A stretch of DNA of 64,000 nucleotides, taken from NCBI GenBank assembly GCA_963680875.1, contig OY804589.1, positions 19,984,413-20,048,412 of the forward strand, given 5' to 3'. Numbering within the stretch: position 1 is the stretch's first letter; each line of letters starts with the position of its first letter. The DNA is from Bathymodiolus brooksi (Eukaryota; Mollusca; Bivalvia; Mytilida; Modiolidae). Below are positions 12,301 through 27,300 of this stretch, in pieces. Both the position numbers and the translations under genes were made by a program. The notes beneath the pieces were generated by a model, which was given only the letters and a program-made list of their open reading frames with translations, ran no database searches and was not told the DNA's origin.

Positions 12301-15300
12301 ATTCTAAAATTTACCTGGACACAACTTTATAAAGCACGATTCAATGTCTGTGTCATTTCCTTGACAATCTGAGCCCCCATGTGCAGGCTCTGGATTGTTA
12401 CATTCATGATATCGTGACCTTGATCCACTACCACATGTCGCTGAACATGAAATCCAATCTTGCCATGTACCCCAGTTTCCATTTACTAAATATATAAAAT
12501 TAAATATAAGAAAAACGATTACAATTGAAAAATCACCTAAATATAATTGTTTGAATTGTCTCAATCATCATAGAGTTTACAGGTTGCCGTCCACATTAAA
12601 TATTTGCTATTTATCACGATTTTACCGTTTGTGGACCGATTACTGTCCGCGTATATTTCCTAAAGACAGAAAAGCATCCGCACTTTTGTCGACACTGTTA
12701 TCCATTTCGAACGTATAAAACCATACAAATATGGACGGCATACAGTATGATATTGATGTTGCTACATAAGTTGTACACACAAAATAAACGTGACCTGATA
12801 TTACAAATGCATTTGTTTTATTACCTTGCAAAGACTGCCATTTTGAATACTCTTTTGCATATATTTCATTATTCTATAAGACGAACGTCGAGTCTACATT
12901 ATATACATCAGCTGAATCGACTACGTTAGGACAGTGAGTAAATGCTTACACATATAACTCTAACACATACCTGGGCATGAGATGGTAGTAGAGCATGAAC
13001 CAATTTCATTATGCAATCCTGGGCAAGGAGAACCGCCATTTACAGGTGACGGATTATCACAGGCTCTATATCGTGTCCTTGTTCCTCCAACACAGGTCTT
13101 TGTACAAGGAGTCCAGCTTCCCCACGAACCCCAGTTTCCATTTACTAAAAGGAAATAAACATTAACGTGGTCAATATCTGTGAAAACTATTAATGGAGCA
13201 AAGTTCTTTGTGGTCTTTCTAGTTAAAGCACAATGTTTATATGCTAAGATATCTGCTAAATATCGGTTTGATTTAGTTTGATTAATGGTGTTCAACGCCA
13301 CTTTCAACAATATTTTAGGCATTTCGTCACGGTAAGCTTTATTGGTGGAGTACTCGAAAAAAACCGACCGACCTGTCGCTGGTCATTGATAAACTTTATC
13401 GCATAATGTTGTATCGAGTACACCCCACTATGAACGGGGTTCGAATTCGCAACGTCAGTGGTGATAGGCACTGATTGCACAGGTAGTTGTACATCTAACT
13501 ACCACACGATCACGACCACGGCTGCCCCTGTTAAATACCGGATGTCAATTTATTCCATATAATATTGTAATATAGCATCCTACGTTATAATAATTAAAAC
13601 GTAGATATCAAATGCAAGAATCTCCATTATGTACGCTCAAATTCAAAATATTGGAAAACCAAATAAAAAAAACATCTGATGGAGTAAGAACACAATAAAG
13701 ACATAAACAGGATAGACAAAAGTCAGGCTATGGTCACATATGCCCGAGGGATGAGAACAATAATCTTAGTAATAATTACATTATTTAGTAACTGTACAAT
13801 TTCAATTATAAGTATATCTAATAAACCAATTCAATGTCGAAACACTAGATACTGGGTTGATGATACCTCCGGAGATTAATAGTCCACCAACAGAGGTATC
13901 AACCTAATGATAGTAACACTGACTACTGGGTAGATGATATCTCCGGAGACTAATAGTCCACCAGCAGAGGTATCAACCTAGTGATAGTAATAAAAACGTA
14001 GATATCAAGTTTAGTGTGCATGACCTTTATAGGGTACGCTCATTATTTAGATAATATAATATGCTTAAATTAAAATGAATAAAATGTTACAAATATCTGT
14101 TAAATATCTGTTTTCAATATATTCCATATAATATAAGAACTTATTATACAGCAATAATTTTCATCCAATCAAAAACACCCACTTAAGACATGTGACCGTA
14201 CATTATTCTTCCGCATTGTACAACCGGAAGCCGTATTTTTTCCGTATTGGACGTCCCGATAAATCCGTATATTTTTCGTATTGTACATTATGTAAGGGAA
14301 GTAACTCGTTGATTTTGTCATCTGTTTACTGGAGCTTGTATAAATGGTGGAACATTCAATGATAATTCTTATAGTATTAAAGTATATCGTTTCCTTGCCT
14401 TTTGATCGGACAAGGACACTGTCACCTATTTTTTTTTATTCGTTCATAACTCGATGAACTTTGCAATCTGCAAGCCGTAACTACGATGATCCACCATCTT
14501 GAAATCGTGAAATTCTACATGTCATATTTACAACAATATACAAAAATAATTAAAATGCCTACCTTGTAAACTGATTTTATTTAAATCTTATTAAAATTGA
14601 AGCGTACACCAAGCCAAATGAAGCCAAATAATGCCTGATTTTTACGTTTTAAACTGGAAGTCTTCATATGACTTCATGTTGTTAATGTTCCAAAGTCGTA
14701 AACAACATTTCGCAGAATTTTAATTTGTGCGATTTTTGGACCAGGGATATGCAAGAATAATACTATCTACAATATTGAATTTAAGAATTATAAACTTGTA
14801 TTAAACGCTTCTTTTCAAGGGTTCATTCATGTGTGCCGATGCACTCACACACTTTATATAAACGCCCTTGGGACTTTTATGTAAGTTTGTGAGTGCATTG
14901 CTCCAGGTTATACATCAATAAACTCCGGAAAAAATGTGCTTAATCCTTATAATTCTGTAACTAAGTATTTTTTTTTCATTTGTTTTGAAAATTTACCTTT
15001 GGGGATCCCCAATACGCACACATACATTCCATTGATGTGTGTCGGCCAAGAATAACAAAATGCACTAACCTTGCTTAAGTTGTTTTCCTACATTGATAAC
15101 TAGACAGTGATGTAATTAAGTTACTGATATTTTCCAATTTGATGGCATTTTGCAATTTAGCTACTCAAACAAGTAAAATGCTCACAAAATTGTAAAATAA
15201 ATCAGTAACCAGCTTGTATCAATCAGCGTCCCCTGTAAACAACGTCACAGGATGACGATACATTACAAAAGTCAAAGTCGATAGATGGTTGTCTTAAGTA

Positions 15301-18300
15301 TTTTTTCCGAAATTTGTTTGTACAAGCTGTGGGGAGATTACAATATAGCATAGAATTGTTGTTATAGTATTGCTCATTTCAGCTGTATAATAAATAGGTT
15401 AGTATACAGTGATATGTACAATATGGAAAGATATTGTACTCGTCCGTATTGTATTGAAAACTCGTATTGGATAAAGGGGTTTTCAATACAATACAGACTC
15501 GTACAATATCTTTCCATATTGTACACAGCACAGTATAATAACCTATTAATAGCAATATTGTAATAAGTTATGTTTTTCATCGTTTTCCATCGTTTATGAA
15601 GCTAAATAACATTTGTGTCCGATGCCTTACTCATGTTATTGTCTCAGTCCAACACCGTCCAAAAATTTTGCACGGACCCTATAAATGATAAATGATGTAA
15701 TACTGTGATAATATGTGTCTTCGTATAACCTGGTTCTGTGATGAACTAATTATGTAGATATGGTGATAATATGTGTCTTCGTATAACCTGGTTCTGTGAT
15801 GAATTAATTATGTAGATATGGTGATAATATGTGTCCTCGTATAACCTGGTTCTGTGATGAACTAATTATGTAGATATGGTGATAATATGTGTCTTCGTAT
15901 AACCTGGTTCTGTGATGAACTAATTATGTAGATATGGTGATAATATGTGTCTTCGTATAACCTGGTTCTGTGATGAACTAATTATGTAGATATGGTGATG
16001 ATATGTGTCGTCGTATAACCTGGTTCTCTGATGAACTAATTATGTAGATATGGTGATAATATGTGTCTTCGTATAACCTGGTTCTGTGATGAACTAATTA
16101 TGTTGATATGGTGATAATATGTGTCTCTGTCATACCTTCATTTTGTAAATACTGCGATATTATGTGTCTGTTTAATACCTGACCTGTGATTAAATAATTA
16201 TGTAAATAGTGTGAACATATCGTTATGCATCTTTTTAGTAAGGATTTGTCATCACTGTTTTGTTATTGATAATCTAATTAGGATACACATTTAATAGTCT
16301 TTGGTTTGACATGATCTAACTTAAATTCAAACGAAACCAGCATGGTAACTATAACACCATGCATGCGGCTAAATGAAAAGATATCGTATTAGTGTTCAGT
16401 ATGATGAGGGATAACAAAAGGTTATTACTGACCACTATAAAAAGTATTGGTGATTAAGTTTTGAGCAAAGACAATACATTTTTAAATGGTTGTTCCCTCA
16501 CGTGGAAATACAAACATGATATCGTGTTTTTAACTTTAGTTACATACAGTAGACGTTATCCCATCGTACAATTTGGTATCTCGGGTTGGGACACTCAATG
16601 ATATGTCTTGCATGTAAACGAGGTAATATTTGATCAGTCAAAGGTCGGAAACAAATATTCACAATATAATTTCGTCTAAATCATTTTGTTTTTGTATTGC
16701 TTCCGAATTACTCATTTATTCGTATCTAAATTGATTTCTTTGTCTTATCTACTGTACATACCTTTGACAATAACATCCACCTGTTCTTGATTGGGATAAT
16801 CCCAACAACGATATCTACCGCCGTCATTTGTTTGAACATTATAGATGGTCATAGATCCACTATTTACATTCCCATATTTAGCTCCTGCTTGGATATGGCT
16901 AGACCAACCCTGATCCGTTCTCTTTTCCCAATTGTAATTCGGCCCTGGTAATGTGCATGTGAAAATGGTATTACTCCCCCATATAGCTATCGCTGAAATT
17001 AAACCGAAAATGAATAAGCGCAAACTTTAATAGAGAACACGCGTAAGTTGTTATAATTCTTGTTTCCATAAGGTTCTTTAGTGGCTATGTTAGCATTAAA
17101 GCTATTTATGGTCAATAAGTTCCTTCAGGGGTCATGTTAGCACTAAGGACAATTATGGTAAAAAAAGGTCCTTTGGTAGCCATGTTAGCATCAAGAACAT
17201 TCATGGTTAATATGGTTATCTAGTGGCCATGCTTGTATTAAGGACAGTCAGGTTCAATAAGATTACTTAGTGGTCATGTTAGTATCTAGAACACTCATGA
17301 TCAATACTGTCATTTAGTGGTCATCAAGGACAGTCATGGTAAATAAGGTCCTTCAGTGGTGGTCATGTTAGTATCAAGGAGAGTCATCGGCAATAAGATT
17401 ATTTAGTGGTCATGTTAGTATTTAGAACACTCATGATCAATAAGGTCCCTTAGTGGTCATATTTGTATTAAAGACAATCAGGGCCAATTAGGTCATTCAG
17501 GAGGTCATGTTAGTATCAAGACCAGTTATATAATCAATCATATTAAGGACAGTCATGGTCAATAAGTTCTTTTATATGTCTTACTTGTATTAAGGACAGT
17601 CATGGTCAATAAGGTCCTTTATATGTCATATTTGTATTAAGGACAGTCATGGTCAATAATGTCTTTTATATGTCCTACTTGTATTAAGGACAGTCATGGT
17701 CAATAAGGTCCTTTATATGTCCTATTTGTATTAAGGAAAGTCATGTTCAATAAGGTCCTTTATATGTCCTATTTGTATTAAGGACAGTCATGGTCAATAA
17801 GGTCCTTTATATGTCCTATTTGTATTAAGGAAAGTAATGTTCAATAAGGTCCTTTATATGTCCTATTTGTATTAAGGACAGTCATGGTCAATAAGGTCCT
17901 TTATATATCCTATTTGTATTAAGGAAAGTCATGGTGAATACGAGCTTTTATATGTCATGTCCTATTTGTATTAATGGAAAGTTAGTATTTATAACACTCA
18001 TGATCATTACTGTCATTTAGTGGTCATGTTAGTATCAAGGACAGTCAAAGTCAATCGTATTAAGGACAGTCATGGTCAATAAGGTCTTTTATATGTCCTA
18101 TTTGTATTAAGGACAGTCATGGTCAATGAGGTCTTCCATATGCCCTACTTGTATTAAGGACAGTCATGGTCAATAAGGTCTTGCATATGTCCTATTTGTA
18201 TTAAGGACAGTCATGGTCAATAAGGTATTTTATATGTCCTATTTGTATTAAAGGAAAGTGAGTATTTAGAACACGCATGATCAATACTGTCATTTAGTGG

Positions 18301-21300
18301 TCATGTTAGTATCAATGACAGTCATGGTCAATAAGGTCCTTCAGTGGTGGTTATGTTAGTATCAAGGAGAGTCATCAGTAATAAGATTACTTAGTGGTCA
18401 TGTTAGTACTTAGAACGCTCATGATCAATAAGGTCCCTTAGTGGTCATATTTCTATTAAAGACAAGCAGGGCCAATTAGGTCATCTAGAGGTCATATTAG
18501 TATCAAGACCAGTTATAAAGTCATTCCCATTAAGGACAGTCATGGCCAATAAGGTCTTTTATATTTTCTATTTGTATTAAGGACAGTCATGGTCAAAAGG
18601 TCTTTCATATATCCTACTTGTATTAAGGAAAATCATGGTCAATAAGATCTTTCATATGTCGTACTTGTATTCAGGAAAGTCATGGTGAGTAAAGTCTTTT
18701 ATATGTCCTACTGGTATTAAGGAGAGTCGTGGTCAATAAGGTCTATTATATGTCCTATTTGTATTAATGGAAAGTTAGTATTTAGAACACTCATGATCAA
18801 TATTGTCATTTAGTGGTCATGTTAGTATCAAGGACAGTCATTGTAAATAAGGTATTTCAGTGGTGGTTTTGTTAGTATGAAGTAGAGTCATCGGCAGTAA
18901 GATTATTTAGTGGTCATGTTAGTATTTAGAACGCTCATGATCAATAAGGTCCCTTAGTGGTCATATTTGTATTAAAGACGAGCAGGGCCAATTAGGTCAT
19001 TTAGAGGTCATGTTAGTGTCAAGACCAGATATAGTCATTCGTATTAAGGACAGTCATGGTCAATAAGGTCTTTTATATTTTCTATTTGTATTAAGGACAG
19101 TCATGGTCAATAAGGTCCTTTATATGTCCTATTTGTATTAAGGACAGTCATGGTCAATAAGGTTTTTCATTTGTCCTACTTGTATTACGGACAGTCATGG
19201 TCAATACGATCTTTAATATGTCCTATTTGTATTAAAGGAAAGTTAATATTCAGAACACGCATGATCAATACTGTCGTTTAGTGGTCATGTTAGTATCAAT
19301 AACAGCCATGGTAAATAAAGTCCTTCAGTGATGGTCATGTTAGTATCAAGGAGAGTCATGGTAAATACGGTCCTTCAGTGGTGGGCATGTTAGTATCAAA
19401 GAGAGTTATCAGCAGTAAGATTATTTAGTGGTCATGTTAGTATTAAATATGTCCTTTATATGTCCTATTTGTATTAAGGACAGTCATGGTCAATAAGGTT
19501 TTCATCTGTCCGACTTGCATTACGGACAGTCATGGTCAATACGATCTTTAATATGTCCTATTTGTATTAAAGGAAAGTTAATATTCAGAACACGCATGAT
19601 CAATACTGTCGGTTAGTGGTCATGTAGGTATCAATAACAGCCATGGTAAATAAAGTCCTTCAGTGATGGTCATGTTAGTATCAAGGAGAGTCATGGTAAA
19701 TACGGTCCTTCAGTGGTGGGCATGTTAGTATCAAAGAGAGTTATCAGCAGTACAATTATTTAGTGGTCATGTTAGTATTAAAGACAAGCAGGGCCTAATA
19801 GGTCATTTAGAGGTCATGTTAGTATCAAGACCAGTTATAAAGTCATTCGTATTAAGGACAGTCATGGCCAATAAGGTTTTTTATATGTCGTATTTGTATT
19901 AATGACAGTCATGATCAATACGGTCTTTCATATATCCTACGTGTATTAAGGACAGTCATGGTCAATAAGGTTTTTTATATGTACTACTTGTATTAAGGAC
20001 AATCATGGTCAATAAGATCTTTTATATGTCGTACTTGTATTCAGGAAAGTCATGGAGAGTAAGGTCTTTTATATGTCCTACTTGTATTAAGGAAAGTCAT
20101 GGTCAAAAAGATCGCTTATATGTCCTAATTATATTAAGGACAGTCATGGTCAATAAGGTATTTTATATGTCCTACTTGTATTAAGGAAAGTCATGATCAA
20201 TAAGTTATTTTATATGTCATATTTGTATAACGGACAGTCATGGTCAATAAGGTCTTTTTTATGTCCTACTTGTATTAAGGAAAGTCATGGTCAAAAAGAT
20301 CGCTTATATGTCCTAATTATATTAAGGACAGTCATGGTCAATAAGGTATTTTATATGTCCTACTTGTATTAAGGAAAGTCATGATCAATAAGTTATTTTA
20401 TATGTCATATTTGTATAACGGACAGTCATGGTCAATAAGGTCTTTTTTATGTCCTACTTGTATTAAGGACAGTCATGGTCAATAAGGTCCTTTATATGTC
20501 CTACTTGTATTAAGGACAGTCATGTTCAATCAGGTCTTTTATATGTCCTATTTGTATTAATGGTCAATAATGTATTTTATATGTCCTATTTGTATTAAGG
20601 ACAGTCATGGTCAATGCATTAATTTAGTGGTCATGTTAATATCAAGGAAAGTATTGCTTGATGAGGTCTTTATGTGGTAATTTTACTATGAAGAATAGTG
20701 ATGGTAGATTAGGTGGTGAAATCTAGATGAAAAGATGGTTCACATAGACGGTGTAAATATCTGCAAATAAATGTGCCTACCTGTAAGGTACGTCATACGT
20801 AAATTGTACACCTCGCAAAACTGCATTCAAATGATAAATTTGACTAAACACCACATATTTCTGATATTATATACAAACTGCATAACTATAGTAAGTCATA
20901 TCATCAAGTTGTTTTGTGCTTTACATAAACATTATTAAGTGTGTTTAACTTATAAACAGACTCACAGAGTTCCTATTTGTATTAAGGACAGTCATGGTCA
21001 ATAAGGTCCTTTATATGTCCTATTTGTATTAAGGAAAGTAATGTTCAATAAGGTCCTTTATATGTCCTATTTGTATTAAGGACAGTCATGGTCAATAAGG
21101 TCCTTTATATATCCTATTTGTATTAAGGAAAGTCATGGTGAATACGAGCTTTTATATGTCATGTCCTATTTGTATTAATGAAAAGTTAGTATTTATAACA
21201 CTCATGATCATTACTGTCATTTAGTGGTCATGTTAGTATCAAGGACAGTCAAAGTCAATCGTATTAAGGACAGTCATGGTCAATAATGTATTTTATATGT

Positions 21301-24300
21301 CCTATTTGTATTAAGGACAGTCATGGTCAATGCATTAATTTAGTGGTCATGTTAATATCAAGGAAAGTATTGCTTGATGAGGTCTTTATGTGGTAACTTT
21401 ACTATGAAGAATAGTGATGGTAGATTAGGTGGTGAAATCTAGATGAAAAGATGGTTCACATAGACGGTGTAAATATCTGCAAATAAATGTGCCTACCTGT
21501 AAGGTACGTCATACGTAAATTGTACACCTCGCAAAACTGCATTCAAATGATAAATTTGACTAAACACCACATATTTCTGATATTATATACAAACTGCATA
21601 ACTATAGTAAGTCATATCATCAAGTTGTTTTGTGCTTTACATAAACATTATTAAGTGTGTTTAACTTATAAACAGACTCACAGAGTTCCTATTTGTATTA
21701 AGGACAGTCATGGTCAATAAGGTCCTTTATATGTCCTATTTGTATTAAGGAAAGTAATGTTCAATAAGGTCCTTTATATGTCCTATTTGTATTAAGGACA
21801 GTCATGGTCAATAAGGTCCTTTATATATCCTATTTGTATTAAGGAAAGTCATGGTGAATACGAGCTTTTATATGTCATGTCCTATTTGTATTAATGGAAA
21901 GTTAGTATTTATAACACTCATGATCATTACTGTCATTTAGTGGTCATGTTAGTATCAAGGACAGTCAAAGTCAATCGTATTAAGGACAGTCATGGTCAAT
22001 AAGGTCTTTTATATGTCCTATTTGTATTAAGGACAGGCATGGTCAATAAGGTCTTTCATATGCCCTACTTGTATTAAGGACAGTCATGGTCAATGAGGTC
22101 TTCCATATGCCCTACTTGTATTAAGGACAGTCATGGTCAATAAGGTCTTGCATATGTCCTATTTGTATTAAGGACAGTCATGGTCAATAAGGTCTTTTAT
22201 ATATCCTATTTGTATTAAAGGAAAGTTAGTATTTAGAACACGCATGATCAATACTGTCATTTAGTGGTCATGTTAGTATCAATGACAGTCATGGTCAATA
22301 AGGTCCTTCAGTGGTGGTTATGTTAGTATCAAGGAGAGTCATCAGTAATAAGATTACTTAGTGGTCATGTTATTACTTAGAACGCTCATGATCAATAAGG
22401 TCCCTTAGTGGTCATATTTCTATTAAAGACAAGCAGGGCCAATTAGGTCATCTAGAGGTCATATTAGTATCAAGACCAGTTATAAAGTCATTCCCATTAA
22501 GGACAGTCATGGCCAATAAGGTCTTTTATATTTTCTATTTGTATTAAGGACAGTCATGGTCAAAAGGTCTTTCATATATCCTACTTGTATTAAGGAAAAT
22601 CATGGTCAATAAGATCTTTCATATGTCGTACTTGTATTCAGGAAAGTCATGGTGAGTAAAGTCTTTTATATGTCCTACTGGTATTAAGGAGAGTCGTGGT
22701 CAATAAGGTCTATAATATGTCCTATTTGTATTAATGGAAAGTTAGTATTTAGAACACTCATGATCAATATTGTCATTTAGTGGTCATGTTAGTATCAAGG
22801 ACAGTCATTGTAAATAAGGTATTTCAGTGGTGGTTTTGTTAGTATGAAGTAGAGTCATCGGCAGTAAGATTATTTAGTGGTCATGTTAGTATTTAGAACG
22901 CTCATGATCAATAAGGTCCCTTAGTGGTCATATTTGTATTAAAGACGAGCAGGGCCAATTAGGTCATTTAGAGGTCATGTTAGTGTCAAGACCAGATATA
23001 GTCATTCGTATTAAGGACAGTCATGGTCAATAAGGTCTTTTATATTTTCTATTTGTATTAAGGACAGTCATGGTCAATAAGGTCCTTTATATGTCCTATT
23101 TGTATTAAGGACAGTTTTGGTCAATAAGGTTTTTCATTTGTCCTACTTGTATTACGGACAGTCATGGTCAATACGATCTTTAATATGTCCTATTTGTATT
23201 AAAGGAAAGTTAATATTCAGAACACGCATAATCAATACTGTCTTTTAGTGGTCATGTTAGTATCAATAACAGCCATGGTAAATAAAGTCCTTCAGTGATG
23301 GTCATGTTAGTATCAAGGAGAGTCATGGTAAATACGGTCCTTCAGTGGTGGGCATGTTAGTATCAAAGAGAGTTATCAGCAGTAAGATTATTTAGTGGTC
23401 ATGTTAGTATTAAATATGTCCTTTATATGTCCTATTTGTATTAAGGACAGTCATGGTCAATAAGGTTTTCATTTGTCCTACTTGCATTACGGACAGTCAT
23501 GGTCAATACGATCTTTAATATGTCCTATTTGTATTAAAGGAAAGTTAATATTCAGAACACGCATGATCAATACTGTCGGTTAGTGGTCATGTTAGTATCA
23601 ATAACAGCCATGGTAAATAAAGTCCTTCAGTGATGGTCATGTTAGTATCAAGGAGAGTCATGGTAAATACGGTCCTTCAGTGGTGGGCATGTTAGTATCA
23701 AAGAGAGTTATCAGCAGTAAAATTATTTAGTGGTCATGTTAGTATTAAAGACAAGCAGGGCCTAATATGTCATTTAGAGGTCATGTTAGTATCAAGACCA
23801 GTTATAAAGTCATTCGTATTAAGGACAGTCATGGCCAATAAGGTTTTTTATATGTCGTATTTGTATTAAGGACAGTCATGGTCAATACGGTCTTTCATAT
23901 ATCCTACGTGTATTAAGAACAGTCATGGTCAATAAGGTTTTGTATATGTACTACTTGTATTAAGGACAATCATGGTCAATAAGATCTTTTATATGTCGTA
24001 CTTGTATTCAGGAAAGTCATGGAGAGTAAGGTCTTTTATATGTCCTACTTGTATTAAGGAAAGTCATGGTCAAAAAGATCGCTTATATGTCCTAATTATA
24101 TTAAGGACAGTCATGGTCAATAAGGTATTTTATATGTCCTACTTGTATTAAGGAAAGTCATGATCAATAAGTTATTTTATATGTCATATTTGTATAACGG
24201 ACAGTCATGGTCAATAAGGTCTTTTTTATGTCCTACTTGTATTAAGGACAGTCATGGTCAATAAGGTCCTTTATATGTCCTACTTGTAGTAAGGGCAGTC

Positions 24301-27300
24301 ATGTTCAATCAGGTCTTTTATATGTCCTATTTGTATTAAGGACAGTCATGGTCAATAATGTATTTTATATGTCCTATTTGTATTAAGGACAGTCATGGTC
24401 AATGCATTAATTTAGTGGTCATGTTAATATCAAGGAAAGTATTGCTTGATGAGGTCTTTAAGTGGTAATTTTACTATGAAGAATAGTGATGGTAGATTAG
24501 GTGGTGAAATCTAGATGAAAAGATGGTTCACATAGACGGTGTAAATATCTGCAAATAAATGTGCCTACCTGTAAGGTACGTCATACGTAAATTGTACACC
24601 TCGCAAAACTGCATTCAAATGATAAATTTGACTAAACACCACATATTTCTGATATTATATACAAACTGCATAACTATAGTAAGTCATATCATCAAAGTTG
24701 TTTTGTGCTTTACATAAACATTATTAATTGTGTTTAACTTATAAACAGACTCACAGAGTTCCCAGCATTTACACTGAAAAGTCGTTAGAAAAATATACGA
24801 TGCTAAATTCACTAAGCAATCATTTAAATGTTTCGTCTTTTGAATTGCTATACTCAATGACAACAAAGCTACATGTATAATTTCGTAACGAAAAATGGAA
24901 AACATTACGGGGGATAGCAGAACACTGTATTGTATGTGTAGAACATTGTGTATGGAGGATAGCAGAACACAGTAGTGTATGTGTAGAACATTGTGTAAAA
25001 TTGCACATTACACTGAGATCGGAAACCAACATACACAATATAACACTCTATATCTCATTCTTTCTGAAATTTTTGCCGAGCTTCATCTTAATGCATATGC
25101 ATTTATTGCTCTCGTTTGACTGCACTTTTCTAATTTACTTTGCGTACCTCTAAAGACAATATGCATTTGTAATCGTTGATTACCAGTTCTACATATATAA
25201 AAACCACCGTCATGTGGATCAACATCATAGATAGCCAGATATCTAGTATTCACATTCCCATATTTAGCACCTTGTTGAGGTATAGACCAACCAGAATTAG
25301 TCGATTTTAGCCATGTGAAAGATGAGCCTTGTATTGGACATGTTAATGTAGTTGTACTTCCTTCTATTACTATCACTGAAATTAGATTAAAAAGTGATTC
25401 ACAAACTCTACATAGATAACATTCTTAAGCATGTTATAACCCGGATGTTGCTGTCTCCGGTTATTAAAAACCCTATTTCTATTTCTGGTATTAGAATTGA
25501 CCAATCAAATTATTGTCTTTTGTAACTTCGATATAGATAATACTAAAAATGATCTTATCTTTCAAATAGTTTTTCAGAAGACATCAACACCTTGTTGAAA
25601 AGTATTCGGTACAGATGACGGAATATGGTATTGGCAATTAGATTATTGTTCGCAGATGACCATTGTTTCACTATTATGTCGCACGATGGCCTTGTGTACT
25701 TTTTATGATGCTTGAGGCCATCAACTCTCTTTATATTAAACATGCATGTATGACAACTTCTGTGTCACGACGATAAAATATACTTTCTATGAAGTTCAAG
25801 ATTCGACCGTTCTGTATGACATCCTGCTCACCAAGTTATGTGTAAGGGTTGACACTTTACTCGTATGGCAAAACACTGGCATGATCGCATCTTGTTCACT
25901 AAGAATGAAGTGCTGAGCCCATAAATATATAATACATAACTAGTGTAATCTCACTACTCGTTATTGAAGTGCCTATTCAAGGGACGAACGTGAGCTGTTA
26001 TGTATATATATTTTTAGGTTCGATATTTGATGTTTTTTCGATTATTCGATCCGATTTCGGATTTGTTCCTATAGTGAAGTATAATTTGTTTTCCATTTTA
26101 TTCGGAATGTTACAATTAAGCATAACAATATTGCAGTTATCCATTACCGAACTTTATGTTGTACATGTAGAATACTGTTGAACTGCAAATTACCCGAGAT
26201 AAACAGAAACAGCGTATATTCTGAGTCACCCTTTCCAAGTGCTATGTAATTCATAGTTTCTGTAAATATCCGTTTGCTAACAATAGCCAACTTTTTAATT
26301 GCATCCGATTACATGACATTGCTAAGACAAACATATTAAAAACGTTTTGTTAATGATTTCGTTGAGACGGAGCGATATGGTGCATACAGTCTGTGTACGA
26401 ACATTCACTTAGTCACTTATGCTTGCGGTTTACTTCTTAATGCCTATTGTTTTCTACTTTACTTACCTATAACAGTAACTTCTATATATATTTGTTGTGT
26501 ACCAACTCTGCAAAGATAATGACCGGCGTCACTTTGATCGACATTATATATAATCAGAGATGCAGTATTCACATTCCCGTATTGAGCTCCTTCCTGAAGT
26601 GTAGACCAACTCACATTCACCAACTTTTGCCATTGGAAAGACGACCCTTGTAATGGACATGTTAATGTAGTATTACTTCCTGATATGGCTTCCACTGAAA
26701 TAAGCTAAAAATTGTTAAGCAGTAAATTATAAGTATCATTTACTTACAGAAAAGACAAATGACATTTAAAAAATAAATAAACAAAACAATCAGGGAATGA
26801 CTAAAGAATGTTTTCTCGTGTTTATCTATGCTGTTATACGAAGGATAAATGGCACAAGTACCAAAATTAATATTACATGAAAGTTTAAAAAACAGTGTTT
26901 TGTCGTTTCTCACCATCTTTTCATATTTGTATGAAACAAAATAAACATCTAATTCATAAATGCTGTAATGATAGTAACAAAAATATATTACACAAGACTT
27001 ATTTATTTGTTTTTGAGATTTTACAAGTATTGTCCTATGTATCACAGTGTGTAACAGTGTCCATACATATTTGTGACAATATCTACGCAATTTGCTTTCT
27101 CAAAAGAAATTGCTTTAACTGAAAAAAAAATGTTTGATAAATCTTCATTTCTTCTGGTTCTAGATGTCATTCTTGAGGAATTCCCGAATTAATGTCGACA
27201 AAAAGAAGCAGAAAATGGCATATTGCATTTTTCGAGATTTTTTTCGACCGCTTTAAACAGTCATCTTTCGACTTGTGAACTATATGATAATACTATCATT

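Larger units (their letters stand above)
17060..24430. repeat. 47-bp minisatellite array in the Ig2-Ig3 intron of gene A (~7.4 kb)
   Basis: The unit 'AAGGACAGTCATGGTCAATA AGGTCTTTTATATGTCCTATTTGTATT' repeats with moderate divergence, mixed with variants carrying 'TTAGTGGTCATGTTAGTATC'. The array is interrupted by copies of a 355-bp non-repeat segment (20616-20970 and 21332-21686; the third, 24404-24760, is the true array edge). Blocks starting at 17767, 20971 and 21687 are nearly identical over long stretches. No long open frame runs through it. Confidence 0.9.

Noticed and set aside
13430..13530. tRNA gene (tRNA-like head with A and B boxes)
   Set aside because: It cannot fold into a complete cloverleaf, continues into a SINE body, and is repeated with the same 3' end. 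The same applies to 1496, 7955, 36387, 41300, 42060 and 42490.
17060..24430. CRISPR-like regular repeats
   Set aside because: Units are contiguous with no unique spacers, AT-rich and intronic in a eukaryotic gene. This is a minisatellite.
26740..27090. 116-codon minus-strand open frame in intron 1 of gene A
   Set aside because: Not open at the homologous place in gene B and no recognisable domain.
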